64,000 nucleotides of DNA from Rossellomorea sp. BNER (GCA_024213275.1 JANAVG010000008.1:35292-99291); one strand, 5' to 3'. Positions 53,631-62,359 are shown, numbered from the stretch's first letter. The notes: a model not told the origin generated them from the letters alone. Made by a program: numbers and translations.

Positions 53631-53669
53631 CGATCTTATGCGAAAAATAAACATATAGGATCGTTTTTT
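53631..53669 (+). terminator. Terminator of the SinI-like gene
   Basis: CGATCTTATG (53631-53640) pairs with CATATAGGATCG (53652-53663), followed by TTTTTTG. It lies 16 bases after the stop. Confidence 0.75.
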
Positions 53670-53748
53670 GTTTTAAAAAAATTGACTTTTTATAGATAAT
53701 TAAATAATATGTTTAGTATATGATAAACAAAATATTGGAGTGTTTGAT

Positions 53749-54504
53749 GTGGGCGTGTCGGAGTTATTTTGGAATGCATCGTTAGAAGAACTTAAACGGG
53801 GGTATATCCAAAAAAGTGAGTATTATCAATGTATTCTTTGTGGTGAGAAATTTGAAATAGGGGTTATCTATCCTAGTGAGGGTGTGCTTTATGAAGCTGA
53901 AAGGTTCACTCGAATTCATATTGTAAAGGAACATAGATCAGTATTTGAGTATCTCATCCAATTAGATAAAAAACTAACTGGTCTTACTGATCACCAAAAT
54001 AAGCTTATCAATCTTTTTTTTCAAGGGAAAAGTGATGCAGAAGTACAAGAAGATATGGGAATTGGAAGTGCCTCAACGATTCGTAATCACCGTTTTACAT
54101 TGAAAGAGAAGGAACGCCAATCAAAGGTGTTCTTAACTTTAATGGAGCTGTTAAAAGAAAAAGATAAACATGCTCCAGCCTTTTTAGATGTTCATCAAAC
54201 AGCTCGAATGGTAGATGAACGTTACAATGTAACCGAGGACGAAAAAGAAGAAGTATTAAAGAAGTACTTTCCTCAAGGTATCGATGGTCCTTTAAAGACT
54301 TTTAAACTGAAAGAAAAGCATAAGGTCATTGTTCTCAGAGAGATAACAAAACGCCTTAATCCCAATGAAAAGTACAGTGAAAAGGAAATCAATGAAATCT
54401 TAAAAATGGTCTATCAAGATTATGTGCAAATAAGAAGGTATTTAATCGAATACGGTTTTTTAGATAGAAAAATGGATGGCAGTGTGTATTGGCTAAAAAA
54501 ATAA
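53749..54504 (+). CDS. DUF2087 transcriptional-regulator-like protein
   Basis: A 251-residue protein. The N-terminus has a CILC pair followed by two histidines further on (IHIVKEH), possibly a zinc site. A LuxR-like helix-turn-helix follows (LTDHQNKLINLFFQGKSDAEV, then ASTIRNHRFTL). The last 90 residues are the DUF2087 domain (KVIVLREITKRLNPNEKYSE to VQIRRYLIEYGFLDRK), a winged-helix-like unit. GTG 53749 lies eight bases after GGAG. A GIY-YIG gene follows after 23 bases. The target is unknown. Confidence 0.75.
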   Translation: MGVSELFWNASLEELKRGYIQKSEYYQCILCGEKFEIGVIYPSEGVLYEAERFTRIHIVKEHRSVFEYLIQLDKKLTGLTDHQNKLINLFFQGKSDAEVQEDMGIGSASTIRNHRFTLKEKERQSKVFLTLMELLKEKDKHAPAFLDVHQTARMVDERYNVTEDEKEEVLKKYFPQGIDGPLKTFKLKEKHKVIVLREITKRLNPNEKYSEKEINEILKMVYQDYVQIRRYLIEYGFLDRKMDGSVYWLKK

Positions 54505-54527
54505 TAGAGAGAGAAGGGTGAGGTTTC

Positions 54528-54878
54528 ATGGATCGAAAAAAAGAACTCAAACAAGAATATAAGGAAACGAAAATTGAAGCTGGAATTTATCAAATCAAGA
54601 ATACCATTAATAATAAGGTTTTTGTTGGAAGCACAAGGAACCTGAAAACCTTAAACGGAAAACAGTTTCAACTCGAAACGGGTATGAACACAAATAAAGG
54701 ACTCCAAAGTGAATGGAAGGAATATGGAAAAGATGCGTTTGTTATTGAAGTGTTAGAGATATTAAAAAAGAGAGATGAAGGATACTTTAACGAGAAAAGA
54801 GAATTAGAAAAGCTTGAAGAAAAATGGCTGGAAAAACTAATGCCATTTGGAGAACGTGGATATAATCGAGAGAAATAA
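54528..54878 (+). CDS. GIY-YIG-like nuclease family protein
   Basis: A 116-residue protein with a GIY-YIG-like fold: GIYQIKNTINNKVFVGSTR replaces the classic GIY...YIG by GIY...VFVG, keeping the following arginine, and the later glutamate region (LEKLEEKWLEKL) could supply the metal ligand. Activity as a nuclease is uncertain because of the changed second motif. A GAGAGAAGGGTGAGG site precedes ATG. It is cotranscribed with the DUF2087 gene and ends before a terminator. Confidence 0.75.
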   Translation: MDRKKELKQEYKETKIEAGIYQIKNTINNKVFVGSTRNLKTLNGKQFQLETGMNTNKGLQSEWKEYGKDAFVIEVLEILKKRDEGYFNEKRELEKLEEKWLEKLMPFGERGYNREK

Positions 54879-54886
54879 CGTTAAGG

Positions 54887-54920
54887 AGCCCCCCTGGTTT
54901 TTGCAGGGGTCTATTTTTTC
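54887..54920 (+). terminator. Terminator of the DUF2087/GIY-YIG unit
   Basis: GCCCCCCTG and CAGGGGTC form a stem over the loop GTTTTTG, followed by TATTTTTTC. It lies nine bases after the stop. Confidence 0.8.
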
Positions 54921-54944
54921 TTGGTTAGAAGGAGTTTCTTTGAA

Positions 54945-55060
54945 ATATGCAATTAATTTGTATTTCGTGCAATTAACAGATGTTTTCATGCAATAAATAA
55001 AATTTTCGTGCAATTACAAAGTGGTCTCGTGCAATATTTCAAATTTTCGAGTAATCGAAG
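54945..55060. repeat. 20-21-bp keyword array (CGTGCAAT)
   Basis: The word GCAAT begins at 54949, 54969, 54990, 55010 and 55031, with a degenerate GTAAT at 55051, so the steps are 20, 21, 20, 21 and 20 bases. It is usually preceded by TTTCGT. The bases between are A/T-rich. The next 190 bases to 55250 hold short repeated words (CCGATAATTTGACC, CGCCATCC twice) but no gene. Confidence 0.7.
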
Positions 55061-55244
55061 CGATCAAGACAAAGAATCTGTAATAATTTAGTACAGGTTA
55101 GGAATAAATTTATCGGGATACCCCATTATTTGTCCTGAAGCTGACGTTTTTTGTCCTATCCCCCGATAATTTGACCAATTTAAGCTAGATATTGACCGCT
55201 CGACAATTTAATGCAAAATTCGCCATCCGAAAATCGCCATCCAC

Positions 55245-55281
55245 AAAAGAAAAGGACATACTCCACCACAAGAGTCAGTCC
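55245..55281 (-). terminator. Terminator of the sortase gene
   Basis: On the minus strand GGACTGACTC and GAGTATGTCC form an imperfect stem followed by TTTTCTTTT. It lies just after the sortase stop. Confidence 0.6.
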
Positions 55282-55289
55282 TGGTAATC

Positions 55290-56255
55290 TTAAGGGGAAG
55301 TAACAATTAAAGAAGGCTTAGATTCTTGATCAAGTAAATCTACTGTCGTTACATAATAAGAGGTTCCCTTCTGGGCATTTTCGTCGAAAAAGCTTTTCTT
55401 CTCATGGGCTGACACACTTGCAACATGCTGGTATCCTTTGTCATTTGGCCATTTTTTATAGACGCGGTAGCCGATTACGGTATCGTTTCTAACCGCATAC
55501 CATGTGAGAAGCCTTGAGTCCATTTCTACATTCGTGGGAGCCTCTGGTACAGGAATCTCCTGTTGAGTAGGTTCATCCACTAATTCGGTATAAACGACTA
55601 AACGTTCCGGATAGAGATGATTTTCATAATCAAAAGTACCTGTGCAGGTTATCACATTTAGTTGACGTTTGTTCGAAGGGCCAAATATTTTTTTAATGGG
55701 TGCTTCTTCACTCTTATAGCTTTCCTTAGAAGTTACGACAAAGGTCCGCTTAATTCCATTTTTATCAGAAAGAATGATGTTCTCGCCAATTTCAATATTT
55801 TTTAGATAGAAAAAGATTGCGGGCCCTTCTTCACTATCAACATGTCCTGCAACTACCGAGTTCCCAATTCCCCCTGGTTTAGGTCCTCGATCATACCAGC
55901 CAACTACTGTTGTTTTTTCGGGTACATCCATTTCACCATTGTCTTTTAAACCAACTGGAATGACATTTGTATCAATTTCCATGCTGGGAATTTGGATTCT
56001 AGTTGGAGTAATTCCCTCTTCTTGAATCTTTTTATGCTCTTCCATCACTGTTTTTTTCTTTTTTAAAGGGTCAAGAAGAACAAATTCCTCTCCTATATGG
56101 GCAGCAGGATTAGGTTGTTTTTCTTTTTTAGGTTTTTCAGGCTTGCTCTCTGATTGCTGTTCTTGTTTAATAGAGTCTTCTTTTGCGAATGCTTGGAAGC
56201 CTATAATGCTGATAATCAATATGGTTATGATCGAAATTAACATTCGTTTCTTCAT
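55290..56255 (-). CDS. Class F-like sortase fused to a C-terminal fibronectin III-like domain
   Basis: A 321-residue membrane-anchored transpeptidase. An N-terminal helix (about 5-22) and a basic, Pro-rich linker lead to the sortase barrel (about 85-228) with catalytic His138 (AGHVDS), Cys204 (VITCTG) and Arg218 (YPERLVVY). The last 90 residues (PEAPTNVEMDS, RLLTWYAV, IGYRVYKKW) look like a fibronectin type III domain, not usual for small sortases. Its start lies 64 bases after a gene for a surface protein with a sorting-signal-like end, its likely substrate. Class F is favoured by the plain domain structure; class D/E is an alternative. Confidence 0.85.
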   Translation of the reverse strand: MKKRMLISIITILIISIIGFQAFAKEDSIKQEQQSESKPEKPKKEKQPNPAAHIGEEFVLLDPLKKKKTVMEEHKKIQEEGITPTRIQIPSMEIDTNVIPVGLKDNGEMDVPEKTTVVGWYDRGPKPGGIGNSVVAGHVDSEEGPAIFFYLKNIEIGENIILSDKNGIKRTFVVTSKESYKSEEAPIKKIFGPSNKRQLNVITCTGTFDYENHLYPERLVVYTELVDEPTQQEIPVPEAPTNVEMDSRLLTWYAVRNDTVIGYRVYKKWPNDKGYQHVASVSAHEKKSFFDENAQKGTSYYVTTVDLLDQESKPSLIVTSP

Positions 56256-56319
56256 AGGGATTCACCTCCAATAGAAAATTAGGGAAAGAGAAGAGTCTAT
56301 GACTCTCCTCTATTAAAAA

Positions 56320-57660
56320 TCACTGTTGTCCTGATAATTTCTTTTTAGCAACGAAAATTGCGGCTAACAAAAATGCTGATCCCCCGGCAATCCAAGGTAG
56401 GATAGGTGAATTTTGTTCTGCAGCTCCACCCATACCAGTGTTTGGCATTTTAGAAGGCATATCAGAGCTTGCAAATTTATCTGGCATTTGTTTTACAATG
56501 GCATCTCCTAGAGCTTTACCAACACCGAACATGAACGCATATCCTTCACGGAAATGATCGGAGCTTGCTTGATAGTCTTCTGCTACATAGGTGTCGAATG
56601 TTTTTAGAACTTGCTCTTCATGAGCTTTAAGTGCTGCAGTCGCATCTTCAGCAGGAAGATTACCTTCAGTTGCAGTTCCTAGGAAACTACCGAACTCTTC
56701 TGTGAACGTAGCAATGCTATCTCTTGCAGCTTTGGCTTTTTCCTCGTCCCCTGCTACAGTAGCAGCTACTAAATTAGCCTGGGCATTGATATGGTCGCCT
56801 GTCCAAATTTTTTCGAATTGTGCTGCGCCTTCTTCACCGTAGATCGAAGCGATGGCAGCAGTGAACTCTTCGGTATTGGCATCCTCTGCCCAGTTAGTAA
56901 AGTCATAATCTGGTGCCCCTTCTACCCCTTTTTTCATTCCGATTGTGGCTAAAGCAAAATGTTCAGCTGCAAGATTGTTTAAGGTAGAGCGCAAATCGGC
57001 AGCAGCTGTGTCAGCTTTTGTATTGTTAAATTTGTCTGGCATTTGAGTAACGATAGCTGTAGATAATGCCTTACTAATTTCGTACATTCTGTCGTATCCT
57101 TCACGGAAGTTAGTAAAATAGGCTTTATAATCTCCTGCTACATAATGATCAAATGCTTCTAATACATCTTGTTCATGTGCACGAATGACTTTTTCCGCCG
57201 CATCTTTTGGAAGGTTACCTTCAGTTGCTGTGCTTAAAAAACTCGAGAATTCATTTACGAATTCTTCTACTTCCTTTTCTGCTGCCTTACGAGCTTCTTT
57301 ATCTTCCGATTGCGCTGCTTTGACAAAGTCAACGGAATAATCATTATGTTCTCTGAAAATACGTTCGAATTCCTTAGCCCCTTCATCTCCATAGATGGAA
57401 GCAATCGCTGGTGTCATATCTGCCGCATTTTGATCTAGTGCTTTAAGGGCTTGCTCTTCATCTGGAGCATCATTATAATCTTTCACCATTGCATTTACGG
57501 TTAATACATAGTGTTCAGATAAAAGTTGATCAAGGGTTGATCGAAGGTCTGATGCTGGAGTCACGGCAGTTGGTGTTTCAGCTGCATAACCAACTGTTGG
57601 AACTAGCAAAGATAATCCTAGTACGGGAGCTGCCATTTTCTTAAGTAATTTTGATTTCAT
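56320..57660 (-). CDS. Cell-wall-anchored protein with duplicated helical domain and MPNTG sorting signal
   Basis: A 446-residue secreted protein: a signal peptide cut near AYA-AE, then two homologous all-helical domains of about 180 residues (35-215 and 220-400), and a sorting signal MPNTG at 405-409 with hydrophobic stretch and KKK tail. Each domain repeats the pattern LRSTL, EHY/EHF, IASIYG, FSSFL/FGSFL, TATEGNLP, AHE, FREGY and QMPDKF. Conserved His and Glu in helix positions suggest a hemerythrin- or ferritin-like bundle that could bind metal, which is inference. The adjacent sortase probably anchors it. GAGGAGAG precedes ATG. Confidence 0.82.
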   Translation of the reverse strand: MKSKLLKKMAAPVLGLSLLVPTVGYAAETPTAVTPASDLRSTLDQLLSEHYVLTVNAMVKDYNDAPDEEQALKALDQNAADMTPAIASIYGDEGAKEFERIFREHNDYSVDFVKAAQSEDKEARKAAEKEVEEFVNEFSSFLSTATEGNLPKDAAEKVIRAHEQDVLEAFDHYVAGDYKAYFTNFREGYDRMYEISKALSTAIVTQMPDKFNNTKADTAAADLRSTLNNLAAEHFALATIGMKKGVEGAPDYDFTNWAEDANTEEFTAAIASIYGEEGAAQFEKIWTGDHINAQANLVAATVAGDEEKAKAARDSIATFTEEFGSFLGTATEGNLPAEDATAALKAHEEQVLKTFDTYVAEDYQASSDHFREGYAFMFGVGKALGDAIVKQMPDKFASSDMPSKMPNTGMGGAAEQNSPILPWIAGGSAFLLAAIFVAKKKLSGQQ

Positions 57661-58074
57661 TCATTCTCTCCTCATTTCTTTTTTTGTATGTTTTCAATAA
57701 GATAACGAAGAGATTTGTTTTTTGGATCACTTTTTGAAAAAATATTTTTAAAACATCTTTAATTGGATGGCAAAACAATAACGAGAACCCTTGATAGAAA
57801 GGGTTTACTTGGTGTTTCTACATAATAAATATTTTATTTAGAAAGTCAAAAACCTTAGTTTAGTAGACTAAAAGATTTTTCTAATCTACTAGTTGAAATG
57901 CATTTCATTTAATAATGTAGGTAAATATACAAGCCCTTATAAACAAAACTACATATCCTATAGTAAGTATCAAAATATGATTATACTGCGTATAATAAGC
58001 GTTATTTTCTATGAAGCTGAGTATCTATAAAAATATCTTCACATGTAAGGAATGAATCGAAGGGAGGTTCTAGA
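57661..58074. other. 414-base gene-free region
   Basis: A/T-rich spacer between two divergent genes that must hold both promoters. One imperfect inverted repeat was seen (TAGTAGACTA at 57861 and TAATCTACTA at 57882). No ORF, no RNA motif and no convincing -35/-10 pair was recognised. Confidence 0.6.
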
Positions 58075-58362
58075 ATGGGGAATAGTAAAAAACAAGAGAG
58101 CTTTTTTCCTAAGTGGTGTGTTTTCCCTCATTACAAATGGTGTGGACCTGGATGTAGTGGACCAGGTACACCTATTAATGCAGTAGATGCAGCTTGTAGA
58201 AATCATGATTTGTGTTATCAAAAGTATGGTCCAACATGTAAATGTGATCGGTTGTTCCTCCGTCAACTTGAGTCAAGAATTAATCCTCATACCAAGGAGG
58301 GAAGGCAAGCACTTCTAATATACAGATATATGAGGTTCCAAACATTTTTCAAATGTAATTAA
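58075..58362 (+). CDS. Small phospholipase A2-like protein
   Basis: A 95-residue protein with the phospholipase A2 core: a calcium-loop-like WCGPGCSGPG (23-32), then the catalytic helix DAACRNHDLCY with His44-Asp45 and flanking cysteines. Eight cysteines in total could form disulfides, although no signal peptide is visible. GGAGG lies eight bases before ATG. The text is nearest to the short PLA2-like domains also found in parvovirus capsids and some Bacillus proteins. It stands alone, divergent from the surface-protein gene. Lipolytic activity is likely but not proven. Confidence 0.78.
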   Translation: MGNSKKQESFFPKWCVFPHYKWCGPGCSGPGTPINAVDAACRNHDLCYQKYGPTCKCDRLFLRQLESRINPHTKEGRQALLIYRYMRFQTFFKCN

Positions 58363-58509
58363 ATTAATCGGTAAATTCCCTATATAAAAAGGGGAGCCAA
58401 AAGTGTCGGGAAATACCTTAATATATAGAAAAATGTGAGTCCTATATATAAAATTAAGAGAGTATAAGTTTTGGACGAGTTTTCTGATCATGAGGGTTAT
58501 CAGTATCCG

Positions 58510-58878
58510 GCTTCCGCGCCTAGGCCTTCGAGACATAAGCCAAGACACCAAGAAAGGGAAAAGGCACCCTTTCTAGGTGCCTCGTCTTATGCTTGTCAGG
58601 CCTGTTCAAGGCACTTCCGCTTTTCTAGTGTCCAGCTCCAGCGCCTAGGCCTTCGAGACATAAGCCAAGGCACCTAGAAAGGAAAAAGGCACCCTTTCTA
58701 GGTGCCTCGTCTTATGCTTGTCAGGCCTGTTCGAGGCGCTTCCGCTTTTCTAGTGTCCAGCTCCAGCGCCTAGGCCTTCGAGACATAAGCCAAGGCACCT
58801 AGAAAGGAAAAAGGCACCCTTTCTAGGTGCCTCGTCTTATGCTTGTCAGGCCTGTTCGAGGCGCTTCCGCTTTTCTAT
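58510..58878. repeat. Three tandem copies of a 125-bp hairpin element
   Basis: The unit starting GCGCCTAGGCCTTCGAGACA recurs at 58516, 58641 and 58766, exactly 125 bases apart. In each, GGCACCTAGAAAGG pairs with CCTTTCTAGGTGCC around a short A-rich loop, extended by CATAAG...CTTATG and GCGCC...GGCGC, so each unit folds into a stem of about 100 bases. Copies 2 and 3 are almost identical and copy 1 slightly diverged. From memory, similar single elements occur in other Bacillaceae. Confidence 0.85.
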
Positions 58879-58881
58879 TTA

Positions 58882-59424
58882 TTATGCCTTCTTAAATTCT
58901 TCATTCCAAAAGCTTGCTTTATGAAGAGCGAGTTGATCGCGTGACACTTCTTCCGGTTTTACGCCACGGGCAATCATATAATCAATGTACTCCATTCCAA
59001 CAAAGTCAAAAATATATTTGAACTGTTGGATAAGAGGAAGGGCTGTAATGGTCGATGTGTTTCCACCTGTTACAACTACATATGCCTTCTTCTTATTTAA
59101 TTCCTCTTTAAAGTTGTACCGTTCATCACGAAGATATTGTGACCAGCGATCAATGAAGTTTTTCATATGCCCAGACATTCCGTACCAATAAAGCGGGGTA
59201 GCAAAAATAATCACATCATGTTCTAGGAATTGATGAAGTAATGCTTCATAATCATCGTTAACAGGTGAAAAGCCTTCTTCTGTATGTCGCATATCCGTTA
59301 TTGGATGAATAGTGAAATCCGAGATGTGAACCGATGTATGATCGACTCCTTCTAGGATGCGGTGAACCAAATATTCGGTGTTTCCTTGTTTTCTAGAGCT
59401 TCCTAATAATGCTAATATCTTCAT
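58882..59424 (-). CDS. NAD(P)H-dependent FMN reductase-like flavoprotein
   Basis: A 180-residue flavodoxin-fold protein with the phosphate-binding start LLGSSRKQGNTEYL, the flavin-contacting TPLYWYGMSGHMKNFIDRW stretch (about 83-101) and VTGGNTST. It reduces FMN or quinone-like compounds with NAD(P)H. ATG 59424 was chosen because AAAGGGGGCG precedes it and the family's first strand starts there. A single gene with the 125-bp repeats just after its stop. Confidence 0.85.
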   Translation of the reverse strand: MKILALLGSSRKQGNTEYLVHRILEGVDHTSVHISDFTIHPITDMRHTEEGFSPVNDDYEALLHQFLEHDVIIFATPLYWYGMSGHMKNFIDRWSQYLRDERYNFKEELNKKKAYVVVTGGNTSTITALPLIQQFKYIFDFVGMEYIDYMIARGVKPEEVSRDQLALHKASFWNEEFKKA

Positions 59425-59572
59425 GTCGTTCGCCCCCTTTTTTATAGTATGTTTGCCTAATCCGTATGTTGAGAATATTAGTGAAAATAACGAATAAAGA
59501 ACTAAGAAGAGTATAGCATTTAGATGAAGACAAAACATCTGAGAAGTAACGGAAGTTAAATAAATGAAGAAA

Positions 59573-59607
59573 ACGGACTAATCCTCGGGGGAAAGTCCGT
59601 CTTTTCT
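59573..59607 (-). terminator. Terminator of the PhnB-like gene
   Basis: ACGGACT (59573-59579) pairs with AGTCCGT (59594-59600), with A-rich sequence before and CTTTTCTTT after, so it may act in both directions. Confidence 0.6.
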
Positions 59608-59647
59608 TTATAATAAGTTAAGCCTTATGTAAGAACGTAATGAAGGC

Positions 59648-60067
59648 CTACTGATTGTTTTCTTTTGTATAATTCAAATCCCAAGTAATCCCAAAAGGGT
59701 CTTCTACTTTAGCATAAGTCGCTCCCCAGAATGTATCTTGAAGCTCCATTAAAACAGAACCTTTTTCTTTAAGCTGATCATAAAGATTCTGGATTTCCTT
59801 ACTACTTTCTAATTCGAGAGCTAAAGAGATGTTATTTCCAACTGTAACGGATTGATCTTGAAATGAATCAGACATCATAATAAATAAGTCTTCCTTCTTA
59901 AATTGAGCATGCATTATTCTGTTATCCATTTCTGGTGGTGTTGGATAATCAGCATCACCAAAAGTTTGAACATTTAATACTTCTCCTTGAAATACTTCCT
60001 GATAATACTCTAATGCCTCTCGTGCTTTACCATTAAATGTAAGGTAAGGGGTTGCCTGATGTTTCAT
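59648..60067 (-). CDS. PhnB-like VOC-superfamily protein
   Basis: A 139-residue glyoxalase/bleomycin-resistance-fold protein of the PhnB type: ATPYLTFNGKAREALEYYQ at the start, MHAQFKKEDLFIMMSD in the middle and DPFGITWDLNY at the end. ATG 60067 was chosen because GGAGTGG is then six to ten bases away; GTG 60076 overlaps that site. The metal site of true glyoxalases is not obvious. Substrate unknown. Confidence 0.82.
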   Translation of the reverse strand: MKHQATPYLTFNGKAREALEYYQEVFQGEVLNVQTFGDADYPTPPEMDNRIMHAQFKKEDLFIMMSDSFQDQSVTVGNNISLALELESSKEIQNLYDQLKEKGSVLMELQDTFWGATYAKVEDPFGITWDLNYTKENNQ

Positions 60068-60302
60068 TGATACCACTCCTTTTTACAGGTTCTGTTAAGA
60101 AGACACAATTCTTATCATTGAGTATTCTTACAATTTTTATTATAGTTTACTTTCCCTGAATGGTCAAGAACATACGTTCGATAATTTATTTGGTTTGATG
60201 GTAGAAATTTATGATTTTACTATATTGAGTTCGCTTCCATAAGTACCCTTGGGTAGTCTGTGCTAAAATAACTCTAAACATCTTAATGAATGAGGGATAA
60301 AA

Positions 60303-61001
60303 ATGGATAAGCCCAAAATTTTAATTGTTGAAGATGAAGAAAAAATCGCGCGAGTGTTGGAATTAGAATTAACACATGAAGGCTATGAAGTCGCAAAGGT
60401 GATGGATGGATTTGAAGGATTAACGGTTTTTCGCGAGCAATCTTTTGACTTGGTCTTGTTGGATATCATGCTTCCGGGGATGAACGGGATAGAGTTATTA
60501 CGTAGAATACGATCAAAAGATTCAAATACACCCGTTTTACTCTTAACAGCAAAGGATTCCGTTGAAGACAAGGTTGCTGGACTTGATTTAGGGGCGAATG
60601 ATTACATCACAAAACCCTTTCAAATTGAAGAACTTTTGGCTCGTGTTCGTGCAGCTTTAAGGGTAAAACTGAAAAATACCGAGCCTGATTTTGATGAGAG
60701 CTTGCTTCATATTGCTGATTTAAAATTAAACGAATCGACACGGGAAGTGACCAGAGGGGAAGATGAGATTGAACTTACGCCTCGTGAATTTGACTTATTA
60801 GCTTATTTAATGAAGCATCCCAAACAAGTTCTTACTCGTGAACAGATTCTTGATGGAGTCTGGGGTTATGATTATTATGGCGATACTAATGTAGTGGATG
60901 TCTATATTCGTTATTTACGAAACAAAATGGATAAACCATATGAAGAAGTTTTAATCCATACCATTCGTGGAGTCGGCTATGTATTGAAGGGGACAAAATG
61001 A
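60303..61001 (+). CDS. OmpR-family response regulator (YkoG-like)
   Basis: A 232-residue regulator with receiver pocket VEDEE, phospho-acceptor Asp54 (LLDIMLPG), DYITKPF and the winged helix DYYGDTNVVDVYIRYLRNK. GAGGG precedes ATG. It overlaps its kinase by four bases, and two PepSY-domain genes follow, the same set as ykoGHI in Bacillus subtilis. The 11-base-spaced TCTCAG repeats before both PepSY genes are its likely binding sites. Confidence 0.85.
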   Translation: MDKPKILIVEDEEKIARVLELELTHEGYEVAKVMDGFEGLTVFREQSFDLVLLDIMLPGMNGIELLRRIRSKDSNTPVLLLTAKDSVEDKVAGLDLGANDYITKPFQIEELLARVRAALRVKLKNTEPDFDESLLHIADLKLNESTREVTRGEDEIELTPREFDLLAYLMKHPKQVLTREQILDGVWGYDYYGDTNVVDVYIRYLRNKMDKPYEEVLIHTIRGVGYVLKGTK

Positions 61002-62359
61002 AGCTAAGGAATAAAATTCATTTATATACGACAGTGTTATTTATTCTACTTTTGATTTTAATTAATGTGGCTGTCTATATTTCGTTTAGTCGTATGATGT
61101 ATGAAAGTGAACTCGAACAAACAGTAGCAGAGTCAGAGCAAATTTTAACAGGAATTAATCAGAGGACAAATCAAATCCCGGCGCCTGATCTATTACGAGC
61201 CTTTGTTCCTATAAATGGAAAGCTGCAAATTGTCCTGGAAAATGAGCGTGTAGATGTAGAGGCAATGGTACCTGATCAGCAATCTCTTATAGACATTCCT
61301 ATTCGTTATTATAAAAGTGAAAAACAAGAAATTATTGAATATGATGGTATCCCTCACGCCTTTGTTACCAGCCCGATTATTTGGAATGAGGGAGTGGTTG
61401 CAAATCTTCAAGTAATAGAAAGCTTAGAAGGAACGGCAAAAAATGTAAGGGTTTTACAAATTGTTTTAACAGTAGTGACGGTTATCGCGCTTATTCCATT
61501 ATTCATTTCGGCTCGGTTGTTAAGTGAGTTAATGATCCGTCCGATTACGAACATGATTGATACTATGACAGAGATACGAAGGAGCGGCCATTATAAACGC
61601 CTTTCTTTTCCAAGAAAATCAAAGGACGAGCTTATGCAAATGGGTGAAACGTTTAACGATATGATGGATTTATTGGAAGAGAACTATGAAAAACAGGAAC
61701 AATTCGTAACAAATGCATCTCATGAATTGAAGACCCCGTTAACCGTTATCGAATCCTATGCAAGCCTTTTAAAGCGAAGAGGCAAGGATCAGCCGGAACT
61801 TTTTGAAGAATCCGTGGAAGCGATTCACTCTGAAGCTGTTCGAATGAGAGAACTAACCCAGCAACTTTTACTTTTAGCTAGACATGAGGAACATTGGAAG
61901 GTGGATATTCAAGAGGTTTCATTATTAGAGATTGTAGGGAAATCCGTTCGTTCTTTCCATGAAGCCTTCCATAGAAATGTGGTTCTTGATGCTCAGACTG
62001 AAAATCTATTTGTTCGAACCGATCCACAAAAACTAAAGCAAATACTCTATATTTTATTAGACAACGCCTATAAATATAGCCAGGATGAAATTCAAGTTCG
62101 TGTCACTTCTGATCATAAGGGAGCCATTATTGAAATAATTGATTCCGGTATTGGTATTCCTAAAGACGATCTTCCGAAAGTGTTCGATCGTTTTTATCGA
62201 GTGGATAAGGCAAGAACAAGAAAAACAGGTGGGTTTGGTCTTGGGTTAGCACTGGCGAAAGAAATAGTCGATGCCATTGGTGCTCGAATTCAGCTTAAAA
62301 GCATAGAGGGTCATGGGACAACGGCAATGATTGTTCTTCCAAAGGTTGACTCTCAGTAA
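60998..62359 (+). CDS. Sensor histidine kinase (YkoH/ArlS-like)
   Basis: A 453-residue kinase with two membrane helices (about 10-30 and 152-175) enclosing a 120-residue outer domain, a HAMP linker, H-box NASHELKTPLTV with His242, N-box LLDNAYKYSQDE and G-box GGFGLGLAL. The outer domain's ligand is unknown; the layout matches ArlS-type kinases. Its last codons overlap the first TCTCAG box of the downstream operator. Confidence 0.88.
   Translation: MKLRNKIHLYTTVLFILLLILINVAVYISFSRMMYESELEQTVAESEQILTGINQRTNQIPAPDLLRAFVPINGKLQIVLENERVDVEAMVPDQQSLIDIPIRYYKSEKQEIIEYDGIPHAFVTSPIIWNEGVVANLQVIESLEGTAKNVRVLQIVLTVVTVIALIPLFISARLLSELMIRPITNMIDTMTEIRRSGHYKRLSFPRKSKDELMQMGETFNDMMDLLEENYEKQEQFVTNASHELKTPLTVIESYASLLKRRGKDQPELFEESVEAIHSEAVRMRELTQQLLLLARHEEHWKVDIQEVSLLEIVGKSVRSFHEAFHRNVVLDAQTENLFVRTDPQKLKQILYILLDNAYKYSQDEIQVRVTSDHKGAIIEIIDSGIGIPKDDLPKVFDRFYRVDKARTRKTGGFGLGLALAKEIVDAIGARIQLKSIEGHGTTAMIVLPKVDSQ

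Noticed and set aside
58315..58551. Minus-strand 78-codon frame near the 125-bp repeats.
   Set aside because: Partly antisense to the phospholipase-like gene, no ribosome-binding site, no family features.
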